This document shows, piece by piece, positions 9,255 to 17,266 of a stretch of 64,000 nt of DNA. Origin of the DNA: Nonlabens marinus S1-08 (GTDB taxonomy: Bacteria; Bacteroidota; Bacteroidia; Flavobacteriales; Flavobacteriaceae); assembly GCF_000831385.1 (NCBI RefSeq), contig NZ_AP014548.1, positions 744,001 through 808,000 of the forward strand, given 5' to 3'. The position numbers and the translations under genes are program-made. The notes beneath the pieces were generated by a model. The model did not search any database, was not told the DNA's origin, and saw only the letters and a list, made by a program, of their open reading frames with translations. Numbering within the stretch: the stretch's first letter is position 1; each line of letters begins with the position of its first letter.

Positions 9255-9290
9255 CTAATATGTTGATTTGTTAATGTGGTGATGTGATTA
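9255..9290. repeat. Solo AT-rich repeat arm resembling the flank of the four-helix element at 38602-38642
   Basis: The sequence starting CTAATATGTTGATT closely resembles the reverse complement of the scoA-side arm of the four-helix-bundle element (CTAATTTGTTGATT, then TTAAT and short GTG/GAT units). No four-helix gene is adjacent. It may be a relic or a solo end. Confidence 0.45.
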
Positions 9291-9305
9291 TATTGTTTTA
9301 TTAAG

Positions 9306-9884
9306 CTATGAGATCCAAACAACTTCTCGTTTAACAAATTCCCAAACACCAAATACCTTCTTGAATTGGATAAATCCACCACTAGCACAAAGACTTCCAC
9401 AAACATTTGAAAAGTAGACGATAGCCTTTTTTTCATCGGAGGTGATTATCGGATAGGAAATTCTGGCTATTGGTAGTTTTCTGTTTCTTTTTAAGTTCTT
9501 GTCAGTGTATCGTTCAATTCTTTTATTTTGAGTTTTATTAAGTTGCTGAATATTTACTTCAGAATAAAAATTTAATTTTTGAAATGCAACGGTAACCGTA
9601 TCACCAAACATTGCAGCCGAAGTTATTTTCCAATAGGCATCAGTATCAATAGAATCGAGATTCTTCCTGTATTTCTTAACTACACTGATGTGTTTCTCTC
9701 CGATTAACAAATTTAAATCTTGCAGAATTGTTTTATTGTCGAATCGTTTGAAAATAAGAGTTGAATCTTTACCAAAACTTGTTATCGCTAAATCTATTAA
9801 TTCTCTATAATCATCGTCTGATTGAGAAAATGACTGCAAAGAAAAAGCAACAAGAAAAACAACGGTCATTATTTTGGAAGTCAT
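9306..9884 (-). CDS. Secreted protein of unknown function
   Basis: 192 residues with a signal peptide: MTSKIMTVVFLVAFSLQSFSQ, probably cleaved after SFS or SQ. The start could be Met6. The mature part is charged, with Lys-rich segments (KNLKRNRKLP) and a C-terminal block, KKAIVYFSNVCGSLCASGGF, holding two Cys that could form a disulfide. I recognise no family. It lies between exonuclease III and the isoaspartyl peptidase, both minus strand, with gaps on both sides, so no operon partner is evident. Confidence 0.55.
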   Translation of the reverse strand: MTSKIMTVVFLVAFSLQSFSQSDDDYRELIDLAITSFGKDSTLIFKRFDNKTILQDLNLLIGEKHISVVKKYRKNLDSIDTDAYWKITSAAMFGDTVTVAFQKLNFYSEVNIQQLNKTQNKRIERYTDKNLKRNRKLPIARISYPIITSDEKKAIVYFSNVCGSLCASGGFIQFKKVFGVWEFVKREVVWIS

Positions 9885-9953
9885 GGCTAAGTTTTTTGAA
9901 CACCAAATCTCGACTTTCTCTCGATTCTAGATACAAAGATTTTCTGAATACAA

Positions 9954-9968
9954 GCCGCTTCGAGCGGC
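9954..9968. repeat. Short REP-like hairpin
   Basis: GCCGCT-TCG-AGCGGC hairpin followed by an AGTCGAGAAGGAGCG stretch. The neighbouring sequence resembles the TCGACTGCG-type element seen inside the split palindrome at 61662-61726. Intergenic. Confidence 0.4.
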
Positions 9969-10057
9969 AGTCGAGAAGGAGCGCGATGGAATTCTAAATC
10001 ATCTCTCTCCGACGCTCGATACTGACTGCAAATTCTGAAAAAAACTGAGACTAAAAA

Positions 10058-11155
10058 TCACTCCTTATACATCCCAACCACCAGCTCGTCTTTGTCATTC
10101 ATCATGGCACGATACATTCCTGCGGTGTTGAAATCCATAGAAACGTTACCGTAATGGTCCAGTGCAACAACACCACCAGTACCGCCTAATTTCACGAGTT
10201 TATCTTGGATGACTTTATTTGTAGCCTCTTTCAAGGTCAAACCGCTATATTCCATAAGTGCACTGATGTCATATGCTACTTGTGCTCTAATAAAGTACTC
10301 GCCGTGTCCGGTGCTGCTTACACCGCAAGTCGCGTTGTTTGCATACGTTCCACTTCCTATAATAGGCGCATCACCTATGCGGCCGTATTTTTTATTAGTC
10401 ATCCCGCCAGTACTGGTTCCTGCGGCAATGTTTCCGTTTTTATCTAGGGCAACACAACCCACGGTACCGTATTTAGAATCGTTGAAAAAAGGATCTTTTA
10501 ATTCTAACTTTCTCAAGGCTGTTCTTTGTGGCTCGGTTGCTTTTGATTCGGCTTCCATTTCTGCTTCTCTTTCTAGGACGCGCTGCAAACCCTTGAATCG
10601 ATTCTCCGTATAGAAATAAGAGTTGGATACAATCTCGATGTTTGGATCTTGTAACGCTTTCGCGAAAGCGTCTGCCCCATCACCACTCAACAGCACGTGC
10701 TCTGAGTCGGTCATCACCTTACGCGCCAGCGAAATAGGGTTTTTAACGGTTGTTACTCCAGCAACCGCTCCTGCATTTAATGTGGCACCGTCCATAAAAC
10801 TGGCGTCAAGCGAATTGATCCCATCGTGCGTAAAAACAGCTCCTTTACCACTATTGAATAACGGAGAGTCCTCCATGACACGAATCGTAGCTTCTACAGC
10901 ATCCTGACTGCTACCGCCATTTTTGAGGATCTCATGACCTGTTTTGATGGCTTCGGTAAGCTTTGCATTATAGGCGGCCTCCAACTCTGGCGTCATGTTT
11001 TTCCTTTCAATGGTTCCTGCTCCACCATGAATAACAATGGCAAATTCACTCGTTTGTTGTGGTTCATCTGCCACCGGTGTTGCAGTAGGTTCGGTCTGTT
11101 TCTCTTGACAAGAAAGGAGTAGAGCGAAAGAGGCAAGAAATAGTAGTTTTTTCAT
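10058..11155 (-). CDS. Isoaspartyl peptidase / L-asparaginase (Ntn hydrolase), lipoprotein
   Basis: Type III (plant-type) asparaginase that self-cleaves to expose an N-terminal Thr. It hydrolyses beta-aspartyl peptides. FAIVIHGGAGTIERKN is the conserved start of the alpha subunit. KYGTVGCVALDKNGNIAAGTSTGGMTNKKYGRIGDAPIIGSGTYAN carries the catalytic Thr of GTVG and the substrate loop. The start is set at 11155 (MKKLLFLASFALLLSC), giving a lipobox and 365 residues; upstream in-frame codons to 11200 are less plausible. The palindrome copy at 10655-10670 is read ADAFAKALQD. Confidence 0.9.
   Translation of the reverse strand: MKKLLFLASFALLLSCQEKQTEPTATPVADEPQQTSEFAIVIHGGAGTIERKNMTPELEAAYNAKLTEAIKTGHEILKNGGSSQDAVEATIRVMEDSPLFNSGKGAVFTHDGINSLDASFMDGATLNAGAVAGVTTVKNPISLARKVMTDSEHVLLSGDGADAFAKALQDPNIEIVSNSYFYTENRFKGLQRVLEREAEMEAESKATEPQRTALRKLELKDPFFNDSKYGTVGCVALDKNGNIAAGTSTGGMTNKKYGRIGDAPIIGSGTYANNATCGVSSTGHGEYFIRAQVAYDISALMEYSGLTLKEATNKVIQDKLVKLGGTGGVVALDHYGNVSMDFNTAGMYRAMMNDKDELVVGMYKE
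10655..10670. repeat. Dispersed 16-bp palindrome, copy 3
   Basis: Exact core with A/T extension on both sides (10654-10671). In the isoaspartyl peptidase gene, read AFAKA. Confidence 0.95.
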
Positions 11156-11257
11156 GGATAAATTATTTGTCCACAATTTACAATAAATCAACAAAAGCAA
11201 CCAGCAGTAAATTGTAGGGATTACCCTGAATTTGCTACCTTTAAAATAAAAATTGCC

Positions 11258-11791
11258 ATGCCTATACCAGCTCCTTTTAATCTCAATAAATGGATCGATG
11301 AAAACCGGGACAGCCTGAAGCCTCCTGTAGGAAATAAAAACTTATATAAAGATGCTGGTGATTATATTGTGATGGTGGTTGCCGGTCCTAACGCCCGTAA
11401 GGACTATCACTACAATGAAACAGAGGAATTGTTCTATCAACTAGAAGGAACGATAGAGATTCATGTGCAAGACAATGGTGAGAAGCGCACTATGAAATTA
11501 GGACCGGGCGATATGTATTTGCATCCAGGCAAAACACCGCATTCTCCGGTACGTCATGAGAATTCCATAGGATTAGTCATTGAATTGAAACGGGTAAGTG
11601 AAGACGCAGTAGATGGGTTACTGTGGTATTGTGACAATTGCAATAACAAACTGCACGAGACCTACTTTAAACTCGAGGATATTGAAAAGGACTTCTTGCC
11701 TCGATTTAAAGAGTTTTATGTAAGTAAAGAATTACGCACTTGTAATGTTTGCAATACTGTTATGGAGGCAGACTCTAGATTTACTGAGTAA
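11258..11791 (+). CDS. nbaC: 3-hydroxyanthranilate 3,4-dioxygenase
   Basis: Opens the ring of 3-hydroxyanthranilate to aminocarboxymuconate semialdehyde in tryptophan degradation / de novo NAD synthesis. MPIPAPFNLNKWIDENRDSL is the family N-terminus. The cupin iron ligands are in RKDYHYNETEELFYQLEG (His, Glu) and LHPGKTPHSP (His). The C-terminal CDNCNNKL and CNVCNTVM pairs form the rubredoxin-like metal site of the bacterial enzymes. 177 residues is standard. No other kynurenine-pathway gene is adjacent; it is flanked by minus-strand genes and ends in a strong terminator. Confidence 0.95.
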   Translation: MPIPAPFNLNKWIDENRDSLKPPVGNKNLYKDAGDYIVMVVAGPNARKDYHYNETEELFYQLEGTIEIHVQDNGEKRTMKLGPGDMYLHPGKTPHSPVRHENSIGLVIELKRVSEDAVDGLLWYCDNCNNKLHETYFKLEDIEKDFLPRFKEFYVSKELRTCNVCNTVMEADSRFTE

Positions 11792-11800
11792 TCATAAAAA

Positions 11801-11830
11801 TCCCGAAATTCTATTAATAGAATTTCGGGA
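11801..11830. terminator. Bidirectional terminator between nbaC and the fasciclin gene
   Basis: Perfect 14-bp inverted repeat with a 2-base loop (arms TCCCGAAATTCTAT and its complement), preceded by AAAAA. It ends both convergent transcripts. Confidence 0.85.
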
Positions 11831-11863
11831 CTAACATTAGGTTTATAGGGGTCACCTTATGTT

Positions 11864-12394
11864 TTATTTTTTAGGAAGTAGTACGCTGTTGATCACATGT
11901 ACAGTTCCATTGGAGGTTGCCACATTAGGCATGATGATTTCTGCGCTATTCTCATTTTCATCTTGTACATAAGCTTTACCATCCTTAGTCCAGAAGGTCA
12001 ATGTACCACCTGCTAATGTTTCCACTGTAGCGTTTCCATTTTCAATCAGCTGCAATACATCTGCTGCTTTTACATCTCCAGATACCACGTGGTAGGTTAA
12101 TATTCCCGCTAAAGCACTTTTATTTTCCGGCTTTAAAAGTGTTGTTACAGTTCCTTCTGGAAGAGCTTCGAATGCTGTATTAGTGGGTGCAAATACAGTA
12201 AATGGTCCCTCACTGGATAAAGCATCTACAAGGTCTGCTGCTTTTACTGCTGCTACAAGGGTAGAAAGGTCTTCCGTCGCGATAGCAGTTTCAACGATTG
12301 TTTTCTCTGCTTTGTCGTATTGGGCAAAAGTAGCTTGTCCAATAAATAGTGCTACAGCAGTAAATGCTACGCCTACATAATTTTTAATTTTCAT
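11864..12394 (-). CDS. Secreted fasciclin-domain protein 1
   Basis: 176 residues: signal peptide ending ATFAQ, then one fasciclin (FAS1) domain. GPFTVFAPTNTAFEALP is the H1 motif, LAGILTYHVVSGDVKAADVL carries the conserved YH, and GTVHVINSVLLPKK is the H2 motif at the C-terminus. FAS1 proteins act in adhesion or matrix binding. It is a close paralogue of the next gene upstream (12579-13154), so the pair arose by tandem duplication. A terminator lies between them, so they may be separately transcribed. Confidence 0.9.
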   Translation of the reverse strand: MKIKNYVGVAFTAVALFIGQATFAQYDKAEKTIVETAIATEDLSTLVAAVKAADLVDALSSEGPFTVFAPTNTAFEALPEGTVTTLLKPENKSALAGILTYHVVSGDVKAADVLQLIENGNATVETLAGGTLTFWTKDGKAYVQDENENSAEIIMPNVATSNGTVHVINSVLLPKK

Positions 12395-12508
12395 AATAAA
12401 GTGTTTAGGTTATTGTTCTGATTCTTAAGTAGAGAAGTTCACCATAACCTGACTTGAGTTAACTACACTTTAACGGTATCAAGAAATTATTGACAACATT
12501 TAGCTTTT

Positions 12509-12552
12509 TAAACTAAAAAATCCCCAAACTCAATGGTCGTAGAGTTTAGGGA
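12509..12552 (-). terminator. Terminator after fasciclin gene 2
   Basis: On the minus strand an 11-bp stem with one wobble (arms 12542-12552 and 12521-12531) is followed by an ATTTTTTAG run. It separates the two fasciclin genes. Confidence 0.75.
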
Positions 12553-12578
12553 TAAAAATCAGATCTAGGGAAATCTGA

Positions 12579-13154
12579 TTATTTTTTTGGTGTCAATACG
12601 GCATCAATCACATGAATTACTCCATTAGATTGATTCACATCTGCTATGGTTACAGCAGCATTTTTACCTTTTTCATCTTTCAAATATACATCTCCATCTT
12701 CCATATAGAAAGTAAGTTTCCCACCTTCAATAGTAGCAATGGACGCTCTTCCATTGTTTTTGTCCATTAGTGCTATTAAATCTGTAGAATTGATTTTTCC
12801 AGGAATTACATGGAATGTCAAAAGTTGAATTAGCTGCTCTTTATTCTCTGGCTTTAAAAGCGTTTCAAGGGTACCGTCAGGTAATGCGCTAAATGCGGTA
12901 TTTGTAGGTGCGAAAACAGTAAACGGACCTGCTCCTGAAAGGGTTTCTACTAACCCTGCTGCTTTAATTGCAGCAACTAAGGTTTTGTGAGCCTTTGATT
13001 TTGAGGCATTTTCTATGATGTTTTTAGCAGGATTCATTTCTTCACCGCCTACCATAACAGGTTTTCCAATAGTTTCTACTTGAGCTGAAACTTGGCTTCC
13101 TACTAGCAGGAACATCGACATGACTAGAAGGAGAACATTATTTTTTAAGTTCAT
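12579..13154 (-). CDS. Secreted fasciclin-domain protein 2
   Basis: 191 residues: signal peptide ending VSAQ, a short linker, then one FAS1 domain. GPFTVFAPTNTAFSALPDGT, LLTFHVIPGKINSTDLIAL and GVIHVIDAVLTPKK are the conserved motifs. The core is very similar to the neighbouring fasciclin protein (shared GPFTVFAPTNTAF and TLLKPENK). The N-terminal linker, VGGEEMNPAKNIIENA, is absent from paralogue 1. Probable role: periplasmic or surface adhesion/matrix protein. Confidence 0.9.
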   Translation of the reverse strand: MNLKNNVLLLVMSMFLLVGSQVSAQVETIGKPVMVGGEEMNPAKNIIENASKSKAHKTLVAAIKAAGLVETLSGAGPFTVFAPTNTAFSALPDGTLETLLKPENKEQLIQLLTFHVIPGKINSTDLIALMDKNNGRASIATIEGGKLTFYMEDGDVYLKDEKGKNAAVTIADVNQSNGVIHVIDAVLTPKK

Positions 13155-13276
13155 TTTTTATTGATTTAATTGCTTTATAAGACACCAATCTTATGTCTAT
13201 AATTTGAAAAATAGAGACCTATATGGCGTAATTAACGCATATTTAACTAGCTTATAATATACTTATTATCAGCTTA

Positions 13277-13675
13277 TTAATCCAACAGAATTCCTGGAAC
13301 TTCCATCACAGGAAGATCTCCTAAATTACTTTCTTTAATGGTGTGGGGAGCCGCCATAAATGTCTTGTCGTAAAGAGTGGTTCCCTTGAAGTATGTGAGT
13401 ACAAACTCATTTAAAAAAGGAAACACATTTTCCATGATCAGCTCTACTTTGATAAAGCTTTTTGCCGGCACGACCTTAAAGGCATGACGAAAGGTGGATG
13501 TCTTGCGACCATCGCGGTGTTTCCCGCGACTCATAATCATGACAGACTCCATAGGTTCCTTCATGTCATTTATCAAATAGATGATCCAATCGTGTGAGGA
13601 AAAATCTGCATTCCACTCTTTTACAACTGCTAGATGTACATCTTTTACAACAGGTATAACGATGTCTTTCTTCAT
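13277..13675 (-). CDS. Conserved hypothetical protein downstream of pheS
   Basis: 132 residues, no signal peptide or membrane segment. The sequence is beta-rich, with DWIIYLINDMKEPMESVMIMSRG, an RKTSTFRHAF segment and a hydrophobic tail MEVPGILLD. I do not recognise a domain. It is the fourth gene of a tight minus-strand set: pheS, a 144-residue unknown, a 53-residue membrane peptide and this one. It starts 1 bp after the stop of the 53-residue gene, which points to translational coupling. Confidence 0.6.
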   Translation of the reverse strand: MKKDIVIPVVKDVHLAVVKEWNADFSSHDWIIYLINDMKEPMESVMIMSRGKHRDGRKTSTFRHAFKVVPAKSFIKVELIMENVFPFLNEFVLTYFKGTTLYDKTFMAAPHTIKESNLGDLPVMEVPGILLD

Positions 13676-13676
13676 A

Positions 13677-13838
13677 CTACTTTTTTACTTTCACATAAAT
13701 CCACAACCCTAATAGGGCTAGCAAGCCAATGCCTGTTAGAGCGACACCTGCCACAAATTCCAATAGCTCACCTATGATTGAGATGATTCCTGCAATAATC
13801 AGCAGGATAAAAATAACGAAGGCCCAAACGTATTTCAT
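13677..13838 (-). CDS. Small membrane protein, 53 residues
   Basis: The minus strand reads MKYVWAFVIFILLIIAGIIS, then a second hydrophobic segment, and ends in VKVKK. Two transmembrane helices (about residues 3-22 and 28-48) with a short acidic turn (GELLE) between them and a basic tail suggest a small inner-membrane protein. Its ATG overlaps the end of the 144-residue upstream gene (ATGA-type overlap), and the next gene begins 1 bp after its stop, which strongly supports it as a real, coupled gene despite its size. Function unknown. Confidence 0.65.
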   Translation of the reverse strand: MKYVWAFVIFILLIIAGIISIIGELLEFVAGVALTGIGLLALLGLWIYVKVKK

Positions 13839-14269
13839 TGCGCATTTAATTTAGTAGTTATTGCTTGTATCAAACGATCTGTAGTAGGTAATTGTTGCAG
13901 CTCTTTATCGCTCATAAATAGTTCCAAACCGTTTGATGTGACCTCTAGTATTACCGGATAGTCGTACTTCGGTAACCATTTAGATCGGTATTGTTTTTCA
14001 AACTCGTTTTTATGTAAAAAATCCAATTCTTTTACTAGGTAGTTTGAGATTACGCTTTCGTACCGTGTCGAGCACGGCATAAACTTCTCGTTCACAAGAC
14101 TCTCTCGAAAGCGAACCCATTCTTTATTTTCCTTCAATGTACCATAAGTCAACTCACACAATCTACACTGGTAAGTGGACGGACTTACTATTTTATGGGC
14201 GCTGTCTAGGAGAGCATTGACTTTTCCAGAATTTGCATTGTATACAAAAATGAGTTTTTCCACTGGCAT
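13835..14269 (-). CDS. Hypothetical protein carrying a split palindrome insertion
   Basis: 144 residues beginning MPVEKLIFVYNANSGKVNAL, with a CRLCELTYG (CxxC) segment near residue 34 and a mostly helical C-terminus. No family recognised with confidence. Between WVRFRES and VISNYLVKEL lie 15 residues, LVNEKFMPCSTRYES, encoded by 45 bp that interrupt the dispersed palindrome; removing them restores RFRESV. It overlaps the pheS stop by one base and the next small gene by four. Confidence 0.6.
   Translation of the reverse strand: MPVEKLIFVYNANSGKVNALLDSAHKIVSPSTYQCRLCELTYGTLKENKEWVRFRESLVNEKFMPCSTRYESVISNYLVKELDFLHKNEFEKQYRSKWLPKYDYPVILEVTSNGLELFMSDKELQQLPTTDRLIQAITTKLNAQ
14053..14113. repeat. 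Dispersed palindrome split by a 45-bp in-frame insertion
   Basis: Left half CGCTTTCG (14053-14060) and right half CGAAAGCG (14106-14113) are exactly the two halves of the 16-bp palindrome. They are separated by 45 bp that contain a CCGTG-CTCGA-CACGG hairpin (written on the minus strand). Confidence 0.85.
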
Positions 14270-15288
14270 TACAGCGCGCTGGAAAACTGTTTTAAGAAAC
14301 GCACATCGTTCTCAAAAAACATGCGGATGTCGCCTATTTGATACAGCAACATCGCTATACGTTCTATTCCCATCCCAAAGGCAAATCCACTGTATTCTTC
14401 TGGATCGATACCACAATTAGTCAAAACTGCTGGGTCTACCATACCACAGCCCATGATTTCTAACCATCCGGTACCTTTGGTTATTCTATAATCGGTTTCT
14501 GTTTCCAGACCCCAATAAATGTCCACCTCAGCACTAGGTTCTGTAAATGGGAAATAAGAAGGTCGCAAACGGATTTTACTTTTCCCGAACATCTCTTGAG
14601 TAAAGTATAACAACGTTTGTTTCAAGTCTGCAAAACTGACGTCCTTGTCAATGTATAATCCTTCTACCTGGTGAAAAATACAGTGTGCCCGGGCACTGAT
14701 CGCTTCATTTCTAAAAACACGGCCTGGAGAAATGGTGCGGATAGGCGGCTGGTTATTTTCCATATAACGCACTTGTACACTAGAAGTGTGTGTGCGCAAC
14801 AATACATCTGGATCTGTTTGAATAAAGAAGGTGTCCTGCATGTCCCGTGCTGGATGGTGTTCTGGCAGGTTCAATGCGGTAAAGTTGTGCCAGTCGTCCT
14901 CGATTTCTGGACCTTCACTCACGTTAAAACCTATGCGAGAAAACACTTCTATAATTTGGTTTTTAACAAGTGAAATAGGATGCCTAGACCCTATGGGCAT
15001 AGGGTACCCTGGACGAGTTAAGTCTCCCAAAGTACCTGCTTCTTCTTGCTGTGATTCTAATAGGTCCTTGAGTTGCTGTACTTTGTCAGTAGCCAGTTGC
15101 TTGAGTTGGTTGATCGCCTGACCAAATTCTTTTTTCTGGTCGTTAGGCACTTCTTTAAAAGCTGCAAACAGCTCCTTCAACAATCCTTTAGTTCCTAAAT
15201 ATTCGATACGGAATTTCTCCACCGCTTCTGCAGTTTGTGCTTCAAATCCTTCAACTCTAGCAATATGTTCCTTAACCTTCTCCAGCAT
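14269..15288 (-). CDS. pheS: Phenylalanine--tRNA ligase alpha subunit
   Basis: Catalytic subunit of the alpha2-beta2 class II synthetase charging tRNA-Phe. The N-terminal coiled coil (residues 1-85) binds tRNA. HPISLVKNQIIEVFSRIGF starts the catalytic core, ARDMQDTFFI and LLRTHTSSVQVRYM contain class II motif elements, and RVFRNEAISARAHCIFHQVEGL is motif 2. GFAFGMGIERIAMLLYQIGDIR is motif 3. Start MLEKVKEH at 15288 gives the usual 339 residues. pheT is not in the window; the beta subunit must be encoded elsewhere. It heads a tight set with three small unknown genes. Confidence 0.97.
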   Translation of the reverse strand: MLEKVKEHIARVEGFEAQTAEAVEKFRIEYLGTKGLLKELFAAFKEVPNDQKKEFGQAINQLKQLATDKVQQLKDLLESQQEEAGTLGDLTRPGYPMPIGSRHPISLVKNQIIEVFSRIGFNVSEGPEIEDDWHNFTALNLPEHHPARDMQDTFFIQTDPDVLLRTHTSSVQVRYMENNQPPIRTISPGRVFRNEAISARAHCIFHQVEGLYIDKDVSFADLKQTLLYFTQEMFGKSKIRLRPSYFPFTEPSAEVDIYWGLETETDYRITKGTGWLEIMGCGMVDPAVLTNCGIDPEEYSGFAFGMGIERIAMLLYQIGDIRMFFENDVRFLKQFSSAL

Positions 15289-15317
15289 GATAGTCAACTT
15301 AAAATAAGAGTGCAAAT

Positions 15318-16022
15318 TTAAGATATTCTCGTCATCCTGAGGTGTTGCTGACGCTCGATATCTTCATAGATAAACCTTACCAACCAAAACACTGCTATTG
15401 CACCGAAGGTGTGCCACAACCAATGCGTACCCATCCACAGCCATTCCATCTCATACTTTTTGTCTAGGGTTCTAAGAATAACGGCTATTGTAAAAGATCC
15501 TACTGCAAGTCCTAAGTATATGGCTCTAGCCCATCCCGTCTGATATAGGTAAACTACAACTGGTAAAATCACCGCAACGGCAGACCCTATATAACCTACC
15601 GAAGTACCATAGCCCTTAGGCAGCGGCAAGGTCGCAGGAATAATGTTAAGCCCAACAATGATTGCTATTAACAATAGCCGGTACCTCCAGCTTCTTGCAG
15701 ATTTGAACACGAAATAAATACTGCAAGCAAAGCATAGCAGAACAATTGGAACCCAGTCCAGCAACAGCCAAAACTCTGCACTGCGAGTCGCGTGATAGAC
15801 TGTACCGCCTATATAGCCCAAAAAGAAAATAGGCATGATCGCCTTCAAGAAATAATGAGAATGTGTGGACTTCCAGATCTTAATAGAAAAATAAATAATT
15901 ACAGCGAGAAACACCAGATTACTTGCCGTATTGAAAGGTTCTACAGGAAATCTGCCCATCACCGTTTCCTTATAAATGGGTCCACTGTCGTTGACTGTTT
16001 GCAATAGTACTGTTAGAAGCAT
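15318..16022 (-). CDS. Ceramidase-family (alkaline ceramidase-like) membrane protein
   Basis: 234 residues with seven hydrophobic helices. EPFNTASNLVFL, GGTVYHATRSAEFWLLLDWVPIVLLCF and GTHWLWHTFGAIAVFWLVR place conserved His and Asp residues in the CREST/ceramidase (PF05875) pattern, where they bind zinc in the membrane. Many Bacteroidota make sphingolipids, so a ceramide substrate is possible, but no sphingolipid synthesis gene is nearby. It lies 29 bp upstream of pheS on the same strand. Confidence 0.7.
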   Translation of the reverse strand: MLLTVLLQTVNDSGPIYKETVMGRFPVEPFNTASNLVFLAVIIYFSIKIWKSTHSHYFLKAIMPIFFLGYIGGTVYHATRSAEFWLLLDWVPIVLLCFACSIYFVFKSARSWRYRLLLIAIIVGLNIIPATLPLPKGYGTSVGYIGSAVAVILPVVVYLYQTGWARAIYLGLAVGSFTIAVILRTLDKKYEMEWLWMGTHWLWHTFGAIAVFWLVRFIYEDIERQQHLRMTRIS

Positions 16023-16093
16023 TTCATTCTTTAGATCATGGCTAAAATAGCATGCATTCTAAATTATGGTTATAAAAAAATGTTAGCCTTTTA

Positions 16094-16117
16094 AGTTCGC
16101 TTTCGCGAAAGCAAACT
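16094..16117. repeat. Dispersed palindrome, degenerate copy (one mismatch), intergenic
   Basis: Core at 16099-16114 differs from the palindrome at its last base (G to A). The outer AGTT/AACT arms are retained. It lies between the divergent ceramidase-like and HU/SPOR genes. Confidence 0.85.
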
Positions 16118-16181
16118 GCATTGAAAATCAGTACCCCTCCTAGAAATATAGATATTCTTGATAACTATTGGACAACTGGGC

Positions 16182-16211
16182 TTTGTCGTTTTGCCAAAAT
16201 ATTTAAGTTTG
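16182..16211 (+). promoter_or_regulatory. Bacteroidetes-type promoter TTTG-N18-TAAGTTTG
   Basis: TTTG at 16182-16185 and TAAGTTTG at 16204-16211 fit the -33/-7 consensus and spacing. The expected start of transcription falls on or just before the ATG at 16222, so the HU/SPOR mRNA is probably leaderless or nearly so. Confidence 0.6.
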
Positions 16212-16221
16212 CTGTATGCAA

Positions 16222-17160
16222 ATGTCCAGCTACATATCTGAATTGTTATACCGCCATGAGTGCGTTGTGATACCAGGCTTCGGAGCCTTTATATCTAGAC
16301 GTGTTCCTGCGCAACATTTCGCCAGTACGCATACATTGTACCCGCCTAAAAAAGGATTGAGCTTTAACGAGCAAATCCAGCAAAACGATGGGTTGCTAGT
16401 CAATTATGTATCCACTGTAGAGCAAATTCCTTATGCAGATGCCTTACAAGAAATACGCAATTATGTGCGTTTTCTGGATCATGAAATTGATGAAAAAGGG
16501 GAAATTACCATTCATAAAGTAGGACGTTTTACAAGAACTGCAGAAAGTGCACTTTCCTTCACGCCTATGTATCTGGTCAATTACTTGCCAGAAGCCTTCG
16601 GTCTTACAAAGCATGAGACTTATGCCATTAACCGCACACCAGTTACCGCTCCAGTTGAGGAGGAAATAGCAGCCGAAACTTCAGTAATTGCCCTTGAAAC
16701 TCCTAAGTCTGGAAGTGCCGCCTGGGTGCGCGCTGCAGCAGCCGTGGCCATCCTAGTAGCAGGAAGTTATGCTGGATTACACAGCTATCAAATGGAAACG
16801 GTGAATGAAGCCATTGCTATTGAAGAAATGGCAAACGAGCAATTCAAGTCTAAAGTTCAAGAAGCAAGTTTCCTCATTTCTACACCACTGCCCAGCGTGA
16901 CCATGGAAGTAGCTCCTATTGTTAAGGATTTTCATGTAGTTGCCGGAGCCTTCCGCGATCCAGCGAATGCAGACAAAAAGGTTGCTCTTTTAAAAGAACA
17001 AGGTTTTGCGGCAGAACGTATAGGTGTGAATAAATATGGGTTGCATAATGTAGCCTTTGGCAGTTTTGTGGAACGCAATGATGCGATCAACGAATTGTAC
17101 CGTATACGCAAACAAGGCTTTGAAGGTGCCTGGTTGCTGAGTGGGAGCTTCAACAAGTAA
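16222..17160 (+). CDS. HU-CCDC81-type and SPOR-domain envelope protein
   Basis: 312 residues. The N-terminal 120 residues (YISELLYRHECVVIPGFGAFISR, KKGLSFNEQIQQNDGLLVNYV) match the bacterial HU-CCDC81 tandem domains related to HU DNA-binding folds. One membrane helix follows (AAAAVAILVAGSYAGL). The C-terminal SPOR domain (DFHVVAGAFRDPANADKKVALLKEQGF) binds denuded septal murein. It may link cytoplasmic and periplasmic events at division. The promoter position favours Met at 16222 over the upstream ATG at 16216. Confidence 0.85.
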   Translation: MSSYISELLYRHECVVIPGFGAFISRRVPAQHFASTHTLYPPKKGLSFNEQIQQNDGLLVNYVSTVEQIPYADALQEIRNYVRFLDHEIDEKGEITIHKVGRFTRTAESALSFTPMYLVNYLPEAFGLTKHETYAINRTPVTAPVEEEIAAETSVIALETPKSGSAAWVRAAAAVAILVAGSYAGLHSYQMETVNEAIAIEEMANEQFKSKVQEASFLISTPLPSVTMEVAPIVKDFHVVAGAFRDPANADKKVALLKEQGFAAERIGVNKYGLHNVAFGSFVERNDAINELYRIRKQGFEGAWLLSGSFNK

Positions 17161-17266
17161 GGTTTATTTTTATCTTGGACCCCATATTTTGAACGAGAAA
17201 TTCAAAATTGGGTGTATTATTACGCAACTCTGACAAACTTTATGCATCTTCATTAAAACGCGTAGT

